A DNA stretch of 64,000 bases from Kalaharituber pfeilii (Eukaryota; Ascomycota; Pezizomycetes; Pezizales; Pezizaceae), in the NCBI GenBank assembly GCA_015179045.1, contig WHUZ01000002.1, positions 2,480,001 through 2,544,000 on the forward strand, in the 5' to 3' direction. Numbering within the stretch: position 1 is the stretch's first letter; every line of letters begins with the position of its first letter. Below the pieces are notes generated by a model. The model was not told the origin of the DNA, did not search any database, and worked only from the letters and a program-made list of their open reading frames with translations. A program made the position numbers and the translations under genes. Below are positions 10,548 through 21,934 of the stretch, piece after piece.

Positions 10548-13376
10548 TCAACAAGCTCGCTTGAGTTGCACGTACAGCTTTACCGCATCATCCCGCACAC
10601 TTCTATCTCCCAGATAGTCCATTATCCTAGCCTTTTGTGCTGTCATCATTGCCCTAGTCTTTGAGTCTCCAATCCTAGCGTACTCCGTACTGGCTCTGTC
10701 AATGAACTCCAGCCCCTTATGCAGCTCTTCTCGCCTTTTCTCTCCCTCCTTTTGTCCAGCTAAACCCACAAGGCTATCTGCCAGGACGGAAAAGCATTGT
10801 GCATTGAGAAATGCATCTTCACACTCAAGTACCTGAGGCATTATTCTGTCCATCAAGCTGTAGGCTGTCTCAAACTCGGAAAGCTGGATAAGAATATTCG
10901 AAATCACACAAAATGATTGGAAAAGCATTGGTAACAGCCTAGAACGCCAGGAAATTGCAGCTGCCCTCATAGCGAGGGACAGAGCTTTGGGGGCCCTGCC
11001 ACATTTCTAAACGAAAGGTTAGTGAAGCTTGAATCATGAAAAGCTAGTGCCGGATCACTTACTGCAAGAAGCTGGGCTTTCAAGGTCATTAACCTTATGC
11101 GATGATATATGTCAGCCCGATCCCGGGCTAGTTCATCTGCTAGATTCGTTATGCTGGTGAACGCCTACAGCATGTTAGCCCACTGCCTGCTTCGGGTTGA
11201 TTAGTCCAGAACATACTGCGGCAAAGTTTCCTCTTCTCATCTGAAGGTCTATCTTTGCCATAGCGATTTCAAGCGCACAATCCGGTTCTACAAGAGGAGA
11301 TGCCGCAAGTTGCTCCAACAACATATCTGCAGATGCTATATCACCTCTAAAAAATGGCATAAAATTTAGCGCTGGTAGCATCCAACACAGACAAATCAGT
11401 AGCAATACCTGTATATGGCTCGTCTGAGTTTCAAGAGCCCAATATAGGTCGCCCAATACTGATAGACCTTAAGCGTGCGAAGCGACTCTTGATCCACTTC
11501 TTCTAGTCGTTCAAAAGCTTCATCGAACCGGCCCCTCATTGATATCTTGTTAAAGCTGTTAGTATACATATAGTTAGAATTCACAGTATGTTCACGTACA
11601 ATATAAGATCCTCGACAAAGTGCCTTGACAGCGTCCTCAATTGGAGATTGCGCTTTATACTTAGCAAGGAATAGTTCGCAATTCATCCACGAGAGGTAAG
11701 AAATTCCTAATGAACAGTGAACATCTTTGCTTGAGATGCATAAGTTCTCTAATCTTATCTTACTTACCTAACCTTCCCCATATTGCTGACTGCAGTAGAA
11801 TTTGAGATCCCATTGCATTATGTATATTTTTGGTTATATTCAAGTGAGAACTTCTCAGTATGCTTTCAAATGCAGCAGGAATTGATTCGCCCTAAATGTC
11901 AATCATATAAGCAGCTTCCTTCCTAACCTGATTCTCTCATGACTTACGCCAACGAGAAGCTGCTTGGCTTCAGATAAATGGGCCATTGACTGGAGATGAT
12001 GCATCCCTGCCTCCTTGGCCTTTGCCTTGAGAAACTGCAGACTTTCTCGCTCCATCCGCGAAGATATTACCTCGGGACAATCCTGGGGATGGGCTTTGTG
12101 GAAGTGGTAAAACCAGGAAAGGGAGAAATTTAAGCATGCCATATCTTTATTCTCGCGAGCTGTGTTGATAGTTTCTTGCATTGCCTGGGCTGGTTAACCA
12201 TGATACTTTGATACAGTTGAACACTACATACCAAAACCGATTCCCTATAACATCCAAAGTCTGCTTGTAGGATAGCCAGGTTTAGCAGAGCATATTGGTA
12301 GAAGGTCCTTCAATATAACATTCTGTTAGCCTTAAGACATGAAATATACGCATATCAAATTCTACCTATCTCTATTTTGCATCGTGTAGTCAAAATACCG
12401 ATGCAGATTGTCAAATGCTCCAGCGTAATCTCCAGCCTTCCATGAATTCAAGAACCTTATAACTATCAGTCACCAGCTACAACGCAGCGTAACGGGACAC
12501 TACACACTCTACATAATGACTTAGTGACGGAATTGTTACATTCGTCTGAAGCATCTGCTGCAGCTGTTCTTGGATTTCACAAGGTATTCGGGTGCCCATT
12601 CCTATACACAGTCAGTAAATGGGTAAAATTTGATTGGCGGCACAGCAGGCTAACTTTGCATGGCGTCCACCTGAAATTCTAATAGCCTTTCAACATCATC
12701 TGTGGAGACGTGACCTATAAGATCCTCAGCATATTACCCTATGATGATTTATCCTTGGATCGTTCGCACAGTCTCTGCTATCCTTTAATCGCCCATAGAC
12801 ATGGTTAAATAATTCATCCTCAAGTGACAACCCCTTGAGATTGACGTCGAAACTCAGTGGCCCAGCTCCAAGATTCCTCTTCTTCCACAATGGCAACGTT
12901 GGCTCTCGATAATCGATAAACAACTTCCATAGAGCGACCGCATCCGTAAATGCAAGCCTGACGTGTTCCAGCGCTGCCCTCCTCACAAAGCATCCCAAGA
13001 CAGACGTCCTACTCAATGGTGATTTTTCCCCATGGACCCTGACTGAAGTTATCCTGTTGGCACCCTCTGTGTCTATCAGGTACGTTTCGAGATTAGTGAA
13101 AAAACTATGGAGAGCATCAAACGAATCAATCTCCCATAGTTTCTTTAGGAGCAAATCAAAAATCGTGCGACCGACAACTGCGCTAGGCTCGTTGACCGTG
13201 GCTTGCTTGATTTGATCGAGAGTGAGTATGAACCCCGTTGTGTCTTTTGGGCTGACAATGTGCTTGAGCACAAACGACAATACCGGAAGGATGGATTGGT
13301 GAGGGAACTTCGATTCTGCGTAGAGCTCGACAAGACAAAGAAGAGCAATCTTCCCTGGCGTGAGGTATCTGCTCAT
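10548..13376 (-). CDS. APC5: anaphase-promoting complex subunit 5
   Basis: This is a TPR scaffold subunit of the nuclear APC/C ubiquitin ligase that controls mitotic exit. The N-terminus MSRYLTPGKIALLCLVELY matches the Apc5 N-terminal domain. Downstream exons carry TDDVERLLEFQVDAMQ, the loop segment SLSWFYHFHKAHP and TPR helices ending in ECEDAFLNAQCFSVLADSL, characteristic of Apc5. The gene is heavily split, with about ten exons. The first three fit as 12770-13376, 12655-12714 and about 12485-12603; the first donor would be the poor GTGCGA giving a 55-nt intron, because the obvious GTAATA donor breaks frame. Other clear exon blocks are about 11903-12181, 11396-11690, 11220-11350 and 10548-10980. 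Stop at 10548-10550. Confidence 0.88.
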
Positions 13377-13612
13377 CGCTGCTGCTGTGGCTGGGGATGT
13401 ACGAAGGAGACATCCACTTCCATGACTTGTGCGGAGCTGCGTCGGGGTGATTGTGGGAATGGAGAGCTTGGAGGCTCAAGGCGCGTGTTGCAACTTAGCT
13501 TCCGCGCACGTGCTTACGTTCCAACCATGAACCAGCTAGACGCGTCATGTGCCGACCCCAGTCACAGGCATAGGTAGTGCGTATGCAAAAGTCTTCAGGA
13601 CTATACAGTAAG
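13377..13612. promoter_or_regulatory. APC5 upstream region
   Basis: 236 bp between the APC5 ATG and the first MITE-like element; a moderately GC-rich stretch covers the likely promoter. No specific sites can be assigned. Confidence 0.3.
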
Positions 13613-14244
13613 TACAGTACCTAGACAAAATTGTACGCCACCCCCTCACTATGCAATAATAGGAAAAGCGCATATGCACTGCATTGACCTCTGTATATGC
13701 AACAGAAAGAGATCGCCTTTGCATTATCAAGAGTATTCATATGATACTAGGCAAGCATACTGTACGGTAACAGATCTGGTGAATACAGAGAGTTTACCGT
13801 CCACCAGGTCAAAAAGACACTTGACTAGCGATACTCGCTAGTCGTCAGCATAGCTCATAAGCACTTATTTATGCTGCGACTGCGACGCCGTACCTGCTGT
13901 CGCATATCGCTTGTATATGTGATCCACCGACCGCCCGCCCTACGGTTGCGGTGAACCCGTCCCCGCTCTATGATAGGTGCAACTTGCAACTTCGCCGGGT
14001 TGCTATATGAGTCTGCCCCTACCCCTGGCCATCGTGGATAATTCCATGTTGCAGCTTAAATATTTACCTAGAAGTTTGTATATGTATTGGAGTTAAGTTT
14101 CTTGATCATAGAAGTATTCTGGTTATGAGGGCTTGATCTACTAGTACTTTCCTATTGCATCATGGAGGTCAATGCAGTGCATATGCGCTTTTCCTATTAT
14201 TGCATAGTGAGGGGGGTGGCGTACAATTTTGTCTAGGTACTGTA
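13613..14244. mobile_element. MITE-like element 1 with ~77-bp terminal inverted repeats
   Basis: A 632-bp element bounded by TA dinucleotides. Its ends are near-perfect inverted repeats of about 77 bp beginning CAGTACCTAGACAAAATTGT and containing ACGCCACCCCCTCACTATGC (13615-13691 and the complement of 14166-14242). CAGT ends with TA flanks are typical of Tc1/mariner-pogo superfamily elements, so the TA is probably the target duplication. The interior has no transposase ORF and is GC-richer than the flanks, so it would be non-autonomous. The same ends occur in the element at 18578-19590. Confidence 0.85.
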
Positions 14245-14714
14245 TAAGCCTCTCTTTTCAATATTGTTCGGAAAATTAACAACTAAGAAATTGCAAAAAA
14301 ATAATAGACCACATCAATTGGTATCAGAAACCTAAAACCTTCCCCAGAATTTAAACAGGAGTACTTTTTGTTGAGTTGTTGGGTTTCCCAAGAGAGGGAT
14401 ACTCTGGAATGCATGTCATGACTCTAAGGCTTGGTAAAGCGCTTTTTCTTATACTGCATATTTCCGAAGACTTTCGCCTGTAATCAGCACAACGAGAGAA
14501 GAAGTACTTATAGAGTTGTTTTATATTTCAAGAAACCTCATAAAGTTAAAACCATCCTTGTGAGTAGGCCTAGTAGGTCTGGTTTACCTGACTACCCGGT
14601 AATGATTGTTGAACTATGGCTAACGTTTATCAACCTCAAGCCGCTGATAAATCTCCTTACGGTTATATAGGTGTATGTATTTAAAGATTTATCTGTTCAA
14701 TGATTATGAAGTAT
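14245..14714. other. AT-rich spacer between two elements
   Basis: 470 bp of AT-rich sequence with no supported feature between the two MITE-like elements. Confidence 0.4.
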
Positions 14715-15411
14715 TAGAGGTATTCAGATTAGATTGTCCCCATATCAAATGGAATCCGGCGGACAAACCAGTTTATCCGGTCTGTAGTCTGAGTACCCTC
14801 TTGTGAAAATCGAATTTTTTTTGTCAATTCGGAAAGCGGTTTTGGGTCCAAAAATCCACCAGAATTTATGCATGCCAGGTCCTGAAAACTGCATCGAGGC
14901 CTGCAAGATGCATCATATATATGCAGTTATCGCAAAAATCCGACTGGATTTATTTCGTGAAAAAAACACGAAAATAAACTGGTTTAACTGGTTTATAGCA
15001 TGAAGACCAGATAAAATTTTGTATGGAGATGACCGAATTTTCCGGACTTGATAAAATCCTGAAATCCGGCCAGATTAGACTGTCTCCATATAAAATGAAA
15101 TCCGGCGGACAAATGTTTATCTGGGCTGAGATCTGAGTGCCCTTCGAAAAATCGGACTGGATTTCGAAAATATAAACTGATTTTGACTGAAAACTCACCC
15201 AGATCTATGCGTGCAATTCCCTGAATACTGCACCCGGGTCACGTGGAAGCCCGCAATATGCATCGTATATGCAACCTCGTATGCAGTTATTCCCAGAAAA
15301 AATCCGACCTGATTTATTTCGCGAAATTAATCGCGAAATTAATCACCTTGAAAGAAACCAAATAATTTTGTGTGGAGATGGCCGGATTTATATCTAATCT
15401 GAATACCTCTA
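14715..15411. mobile_element. MITE-like element with two internal ~346-bp units
   Basis: Bounded by TA and a short inverted repeat: TAGAGGTATTCAGATTAGAT at the left end and its complement at the right end (about 15392-15411). The interior consists of two diverged direct copies about 346 bp apart: the block TCCGGCGGACAAA occurs at 14755 and 15101, each following a CAGATTAGA(T/C)TGTC block, and each unit ends with a TGGAGATG(A/G)CC(G) block (about 15024 and 15373). No transposase ORF is visible. It looks like a non-autonomous element formed by or containing a tandem duplication. Confidence 0.7.
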
Positions 15412-15628
15412 CTACTGTTTTAGCGAGGAAATGGGGGAAGGATGGACTTGGGCGAGTGGGCAGTCGGGGAGGGAGAGAGGTGGTTTGGTGGAGGTGTGTG
15501 TTGGGAAGGTATGAGAATGAAGTTGAAAGAATAGACCATATTATAGCTACTTAGATGCGTAGCCCGTTATAGGGAAAATCACTAGACGGCTCGGAGATTA
15601 CCTGCGGAACATTGAAGATGCTAGGTAT

Positions 15629-15660
<32 letters not shown>

Positions 15661-15850
15661 ATGTCTATGGCACATAAGGAAAGCTAGAATGCAAATCTCC
15701 TTGACAAAAAGCTCCAACACTGTATACATGCAATTAATGGAACATGCCAGCTACATATGCGAAACATCACCAATTACTACCCCTCCATCTCCAACACCCG
15801 CTACCTTCAGCAACTCCAAACTCTCCTCTCCTCACCTTCCTCTCTCATAT
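15412..15850. other. spacer with poly-T tract
   Basis: Contains a run of about 29 T at 15631-15659. No gene is supported. The right end overlaps the 3' flank of the MAPR gene. Confidence 0.4.
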
Positions 15851-16711
15851 TTAATCCTTCTTCTTCGGCGGCCGCTTCTTCTTCGCATTCTCACACACCG
15901 GACGCACTGGATCCTCACTAATATCCCTGTGCTTGACGGTGCCAACCCAAACGTACTTCTCGTGTGTCCTAAAGAACCCATCCCAGTAACTTATCGTATC
16001 CACCACTTTCTGCCACGCCTTCTCCCTCCTCTCGTCCGCCCTTCTCCTCAGTTCCCTCCTCCTCCCTTCCTCCAATCCACCGTTCCCGTCCCCACCGCCA
16101 AATTTCTCAACTAACTCGGCCCACTTGCCGGCTTCGAAGAGGTCCAGCTCGTCGTCGAGCTCGAAGTACATGTCCTCCACGCCGCGGAGATCCCATGTTC
16201 GGTCTTCCTTGAAGCAGCCGGTGACGAAGCCCCGTGCGGCGTCGACGCCCGCGAAGACGTGATAGGAGCCTCCTGGGCCGTACGTCTCGCGGTTGGCAGA
16301 GACGTCAAAGACGGAGCCGTTTAGGGCGACGTAGATCGGGAGGGCGGGGTCGGTGCCGTCATATTTGGCCAGTTGGGCGTCCGTGAGGAGGAGGGGTTGT
16401 TTCTGCCCAGGTCATTAGCACACGTTCTGCCAAGGGAGTGTTTGTTGGGGGAGAGAGGGGAAGGAGCGTACGAAATAAGACTTGACGACATCCCACCGTG
16501 CCCAGTGCGGGCGGAGGCCCCAGGTCAGGCTTTCTCCATCGGTGACAAAGTAACTGAGAGCGGTGCTCAAAAGGACAACACCGCCGAACATACGAAGGAT
16601 ATCCAGGATTGAGAAGCCAGTTTCCTTCTCATTCTTCAATTCAGATGGGGGGGGTGAAGCGGTGGATTTGGAGTCGTTGGAAATAGGTTTCCGCTGGCGG
16701 GTGCTCGCCAT
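15851..16711 (-). CDS. membrane-anchored cytochrome b5-like heme-binding protein (MAPR family)
   Basis: Predicted 263-residue protein of the MAPR/Dap1 group, single-pass membrane proteins (usually ER) that bind heme through a cytochrome-b5-like domain and support P450s or sterol metabolism. Exon 1 16472-16711, intron with GTACGC donor, exon 2 15851-16402. Residues about 33-57 form a hydrophobic anchor (ILRMFGGVVLLSTALSYFV). The b5-like domain starts at residue 81 (KQPLLLTDAQLAKYDG) and contains VFDVSANRETYGPGGSYHVF and AARGFVTGCF, as in MAPR proteins. A charged helical C-terminus of about 110 residues follows, ending in a KKKRPPKKKD-type basic tail. That tail is longer than in Dap1, so it may be a separate fungal subfamily rather than the Dap1 orthologue. 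Confidence 0.82.
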
Positions 16712-17710
16712 GGTTGGTAGGTTATTCGGGATCGCCGCGACACTTCACAGGTCGGTAAAGAATTCCTAAATGTGGATACCACTGGACGGATGTTGGGGAT
16801 CTGTAGATGTTCGGTTCAAGCAGAGGTACCGATGCCCCTTGGACTCGACCGAATGTATGGGGTCTAAAGCGGAATTGAGAAAGAGGTGTCAACAATTAGA
16901 CGATGTTGCACAGGTTCAATTACCGGCGAATTAATGCATCACGACAGCTGTCGGAATCTCCCAGAAAACTTCCCAGGTGAAATCTAGCCAAGACATTCCG
17001 GAGCGTTATTGATGTACAAACTCTACATTCAGCCGGAATCGGCGCACGTTTCCCCAAGATTGGACAGCTAAACCCCTGCAGGGCAATGGTACTAGCATAT
17101 ACCAACTTTCGTGATATAGGGGACATGGAAGGATCGGAGTTCGCGGAAGTACGCCAAGATCCCCGTAAAGACATTGGGGTCGATGATGGGAGATTGATGG
17201 AAACAGATACATTTCGAAGCAAGGGGGTAGACATGAGGAAGCGGGCTTCTAGGAGTGCGCTACGACGCCTGCTGCGCGAGGTCCCTTGCAGGCGAGTACC
17301 ATTATAAGCTTTGCAATTCACAATGGAGCAAAGATGTCATCGTAAGCATGCGATACTCATCTATATCAGCTCCGATTTCGTCCACAATTTCTCGTGAATC
17401 TATCCACTTGTTTCCTGCTCTTGATATTTTTGTATTCCGCAAAAGCCCACATACAGTACATGCTAATTCTTTCGACACCTTTCTGAATAATCGGTAAATT
17501 CTCCTCTTATAGTGCAAAGGAAAGCATCACCCAGAACAAGTAAAGAAGAATAAGAAAAAAGGTAAAAACGTTGAACATAGAAAGGAAAAATGAGACCCGA
17601 CCCGTGACCCGAAGATTGATTTATTGAACAGACGAGAGAATGTGAATGGCGTTAAGGACGATAACGATCATTATAGTTGCAAGGTGCAGATGGAGGGGAA
17701 GATAATATAT
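16712..17710. other. gene-free stretch
   Basis: About 1 kb between the MAPR start and the eS25 3' end. ORFs at 16920-17321 minus and 17086-17307 plus overlap each other and show no family features, so neither is proposed. Confidence 0.4.
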
Positions 17711-18366
17711 TTATTCAGCAGCAGCAACGGCACGAGCTAGGAGACAAATTAGCCAGTTGGTCCCTGCTAACCACACCACTGCCACCGCAAGGAGGACGAA
17801 ATCGGCATGATGGCACTATATACAGTGCTGTGATCTCACGGATTCAAGAGGGAACATACTGTAAATCGACAACTTTGAGTGTCCGACAACCTTCTTGATC
17901 ACACCCTTCTCCTCCAAATCTTGCAGCGCCTTTCGTGCAAGCGATCCATTGATCTTTAGACGATCGACGAGAACAGCAGTCGTGATGAGACGGTATGTCT
18001 GCACGTCCTTGTTGAGCTTATCCTGAGTGGTCTTGTCGAGAATGACTGCGTGGTTGGCCTTATCCTTGACTATCAATCGCAGGATATCGTGTAAGCCATT
18101 CCGTCTGCTCAATCCGTGATCCTCCAGCTCGGTTCCCAAACCGTTTCGATGCTGGAAAGGAGGAGAGTGGAAATGATGAGGTGGCAAAACTAACCCTTCC
18201 CCTTGGACCACTTCTTCTTTTGTTTCTTTCCACCAGCAGCTGGAGCCTAAATTCACCGTACAAAATCCCAATCAGTTTCCGATTCTACTAAGCTTCCTCC
18301 GGCACATTGCCGCTGTGGGAGCGCAGCGCGATATATTCGAGTTGGAAGAGTTGCAACGCTCACCAT
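17711..18366 (-). CDS. RPS25: 40S ribosomal protein eS25
   Basis: Small-subunit ribosomal protein of 96 residues. Four exons: 18364-18366 (only the ATG), 18195-18246, 17860-18069 and 17711-17736. The first exon ends directly after the start codon (ATG then GTGAGC), and exon 2 opens with APAAGGKKQKKKWSKGK, the usual basic N-terminus. The core DVQTYRLITTAVLVDRLKIN and SLARKALQDLEEKGVIKKV is diagnostic for eS25. The C-terminus reads SIYTRAVAAAE. Splitting a ribosomal protein gene immediately after its ATG is common in fungi. All introns keep frame. Confidence 0.95.
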
Positions 18367-18577
18367 CTCGATTAATGTGTGTTTTGGTGACGAAAAGGGC
18401 TGTCGTGAGGCTGGGGTCGTAAAAAGGCCGTACTCCGGTCGTCCAGCAGTTGTCGTTATCTCCAACTTAGCTGCAAGGACCAAACTGGCAACGGGGTGTG
18501 GGCAGGCAGCTGTGACTGTGTCTGATGTGTGTGTGCCAAGGCACTTGATTAGGGCTTGTCACGTTGCGTGCCCCGAG
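18367..18577. promoter_or_regulatory. eS25 upstream region
   Basis: 211 bp upstream of the eS25 ATG up to MITE-like element 2, presumably containing the promoter. No ribosomal-protein promoter motif could be assigned with confidence. Confidence 0.3.
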
Positions 18578-19590
18578 TACGGTACCTAGACAAAAAGTGT
18601 ACGCCACCTCATCATTATGCAATAATGGGAAAAGCACATATGCATTGCATTGACATTTGCGATGCAATAGGAAAAATACAGTACTCCGTAGATCAAGTCC
18701 TCATAACCAGAACACTGCCCAGACTCTGGCAGAACACCTCTGAATATCTCGTAACTAGAATACTATAATTAAGGAAAATAATAAACTCAACTCTAATACA
18801 ATGCAAACTGTTAGGTAAATATATCCAAATTATAAGGTAAAAGAAATCAGCGAAACATACAATAGTATAGAAGACTACATTAGTAGAATACTGTCCTAGC
18901 AATAAGACTTTTAAGAAAAGGTTCAGATCACTCAAAATACCTCCAAAGCTCAACTTCGAGTCCCTTTCCACTAATACTTAGATATCAGCCCTTCGCTCTT
19001 AGTACTGCTGCAATCCATCGTGGGGTACCTATAAAGTGCCTTGAAACTGTCTAGAGGAGCTGTTGATTTCAACAGTTACTCAATTCTCGCTAGTGCCGGA
19101 TTGATAACTGAAGATCTGCCTTGTATCAAATGAATGTTGATCAGATAATGCTTAAATTCAGCTCAAATAAGACAATAATTCTATCTTTTTTTCTAAAAAT
19201 AAAAGCTTTTTCTCTTTTCTGTATTACTGAAGTGAAAGTGCTAACAGTGACGTTACAAGCTCATTGTTAGTCATCTTAAGGTCAAGTATTATATTCAAGA
19301 AGTATGAGAATAATAATAGTGAACTCATATCTGGGATACCATATATACTTGTATTTTGAGTGTACACTTGTGCAGTATCATATGAATTACTCTTGATGAT
19401 TCTAGCCAATAAAATATGAGCGGTACTAATGCACATTATACCCTATGTCCGAATACATATTTTACTGGCAAGTACTCGTACAAAGGCGACCTCTTCCTGT
19501 TGCATATACAGAGGTCAATGCAGCGCATATGCGCTTTTCCTATTATTGCATGGTGAGGGGGTGGCGTACACTTTCGTCTAGGTTACTGTA
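18578..19590. mobile_element. MITE-like element 2, same family as element 1
   Basis: A 1,013-bp element with ends matching those at 13613-14244: TA then C(A/G)GTACCTAGACAAAA...GTACGCCACC at the left and the complementary end at about 19504-19590. Homology extends past the repeats: its left end shares GTAGATCAAG(T/C)CCTCATAACC with the right end of element 1, and its right end shares CTCTGTATATGCAACAG with the left end of element 1. The two copies are therefore in opposite orientation. The interior here is much more AT-rich than in element 1 and has no transposase ORF. Confidence 0.85.
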
Positions 19591-20960
19591 TCATAGTAGT
19601 CCGACCCGCTAAAGCTAAAAGATTCCGCGTGATCTATTTGTGGCGTGTGCTCGATTCCTAGTCTGGACTGATTTCCGAACTGGTGGGCCCAAGAGAGGCA
19701 GATGAAGTGTCTGGGCACGAGAACTGGCGGATCATCGGAGCTGTCTAGTGTCTACCCTTAACTGCCAACGGGGTGACAGCATTCTAGGGGGAATTCAGGT
19801 GATTCTAGCTTCATGCAACTATTCGTGTCACCAGTTTCTTCCCAGCTAACCGCTCACAACATAACTGGCTTCGATTTAAAGGCTGAACATGTAACCTCAA
19901 CTCTCTAATTCCGGATTTCGGGCACCCTGAGCATTGCCACCCCTCTGCAGGAAAAACATCCCAGAAGTTATATTTTTATATCGTGTATACCCAGTAATAC
20001 GGTTTGACGCCAGTCTGACCTGCTACTGAGATTTGAATTGTATGATTACTGATTACTGCGCTGCGCAATTAGCCCAAGGGAGGGTCCTACGGCCTTATGC
20101 ATATACAGATTTAAAGTTGAACGTCAAGAGCAACTCTGTTCTTGGTCCGTAGCAGTCTCGTGGTCGGCGGATAGCCGTGTCGGCGGAACCCCACTAGTGG
20201 AAAGGCTAGTTTCATGTCTCGGAGTGCTCCAAGTTGAAAGGGGGATCATCAAGCCCTCAGGTACCGAAAGAATTGGGTCTTGGGCCAGTCTCGAGCCTTG
20301 CTTGGGCCACCAGCATAACACCTCATTATTATGTACCCTATTGCTCTCTTCCGCTGATAAATGGATGTTATGATTGTTATGTACACGCCCGCTAGCCAAC
20401 ACTGGATGCACGAATTCAGTCCACCAAATAGGAGATACAGCGAGACATGAGAGCTTAGACAGTTTGAGCAGCCGTACTGTTCTGGCGCAGTCGCAATGGC
20501 GGCGAGTAAGCGCTGTTGGGAAGTGCTGCAATAAGTTCAGCCGTGTCTTGGCTTGAGTGGCTTGCGGCTTCGGGACTCTCATTGGCAAGTCCTGGCACAG
20601 GCACTTTTGCCTAGCTTCATCCTAAGGCGTTTGCTGTGAAATTTTTACCAAGCTGAGTAGTCCGGCTTGACCACGAGGCCGAGCGCTTTTTCAATGCGGT
20701 TATCAAAAAGGACCACGGAATTCTTTGGACGAGGTATGCATAGCTGGGTTGGGAACACGGGGGGTGGGCGGGGCGGCCTCGCGTGCGGAAGCACTGTAAT
20801 TCGTACCCCTCATTGTATGCAAGCCTCTCGCTCGTTAACTCCTGGCCCTGGTCCGCTATGATAAGCAGGCTGGGCTGGGCCGGAGACTGCCGCTGGAAGG
20901 AAAGATCCGTCCAATGGCATGTCTCGGCACCAGCGCAGCATGCATTCCTCTTTGGGGATC
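19591..20960. other. gene-free stretch
   Basis: No supported gene. ORF 20124-20588 minus (154 codons) has no recognisable domain and an ordinary stop-free length for this composition. Confidence 0.35.
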
Positions 20961-21570
20961 CAAGAGTCACTCAGTCACTCATTTCAGCTCGATCTGGAGC
21001 TCTGCATACTCCGCGCCCTGGCACGCCGTCGGGGGCAGCGAAGCGCGCTGATTGCAGTAATGACGTCCATGGGATGCTAGCCGGTGCGAGCAGCGATCGT
21101 CTGAAGCGCACTGAGGAGTGCCAGTGCGGTTCTCCCTGCCCGCCCGGAAGCGTTTTCCATACCCCTGGATGCATGTTGGGAGCAAGGCATCGCAATCTTT
21201 GCTGGGTCGCTGCCCACAAGCCGGACTGCTGCGGACTGCTGCCCACATGCCCCCTCGACGGCTTGCAGCGTCCTGCCAGAGAAGAACCCCGAGAGCGAGG
21301 TTCGCCGCAGCCCGCTGGCGCATGGAGCTGTCGCAGATACTCTCGCACGCGCGCAGACTCAGGCTCCCGGTGGGCGGGCCCCCATTGGAGCCCACAGAGG
21401 CCGACCGCTGCGAGGAGCCTTTATGTCCTGGCCGCTCTATCCGCGGCAGCGCAGAGCCTGCGCAGCGAGCTAGCGTCACTGCCAGACCACCGTGAGGGCT
21501 GGCCCATGGGCGAGCGGACCCTCCCCGCCCCCTGCCCCTCGAGTTATCGTCACCATCGTGCATGTGTGTG
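20961..21570. other. GC-rich block with long overlapping ORFs
   Basis: About 600 bp of clearly GC-rich sequence in AT-rich surroundings, just upstream of the MIF-fold gene. Long ORFs exist on both strands at once (20783-21811 plus; 20979-21563 minus), as expected when stop codons are rare for compositional reasons. Neither translation shows domains or low-complexity typical of a secreted protein. It may be a promoter-associated GC island or a 5' leader; no gene is claimed. Confidence 0.45.
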
Positions 21571-21934
21571 TTCGGGCAGCCAGGTTAAGGAAAGTACCTT
21601 CTGCCGCTGTTCGCCTGTCTTCTTGCTGGAGGGTACTTGGTGCCCTGAGCTGCCCTTGCGCAAGTTATCAAGCGTTTGTGGCCCTCTAGTCGAAGTATAT
21701 GTCCAATGCTCATTCGTACTTAAGTATCCGAATCCCTCCGGAGCTAGAACTCTTCCTTCGAGATCCGGTCTTCTGTCCATTTCCCCCCTGGTGGAAACAA
21801 GCAATATCTGAAACTATCTCACCTCATATCCCTCTGCATGCCAACAATTGCCTAAGGCTGCCCCTCCCCACTCCGCCTTCGCTTCGGGTCCAAATTAATC
21901 TCATTGATAAATTTAACTACATACGCATTTCAGC

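Noticed and set aside
20783..21811. 342-codon plus-strand ORF and the overlapping 194-codon minus-strand ORF as genes
   Set aside because: Both strands are open because the block is GC-rich; neither translation has domain features, and their residue composition looks like a frame shadow.
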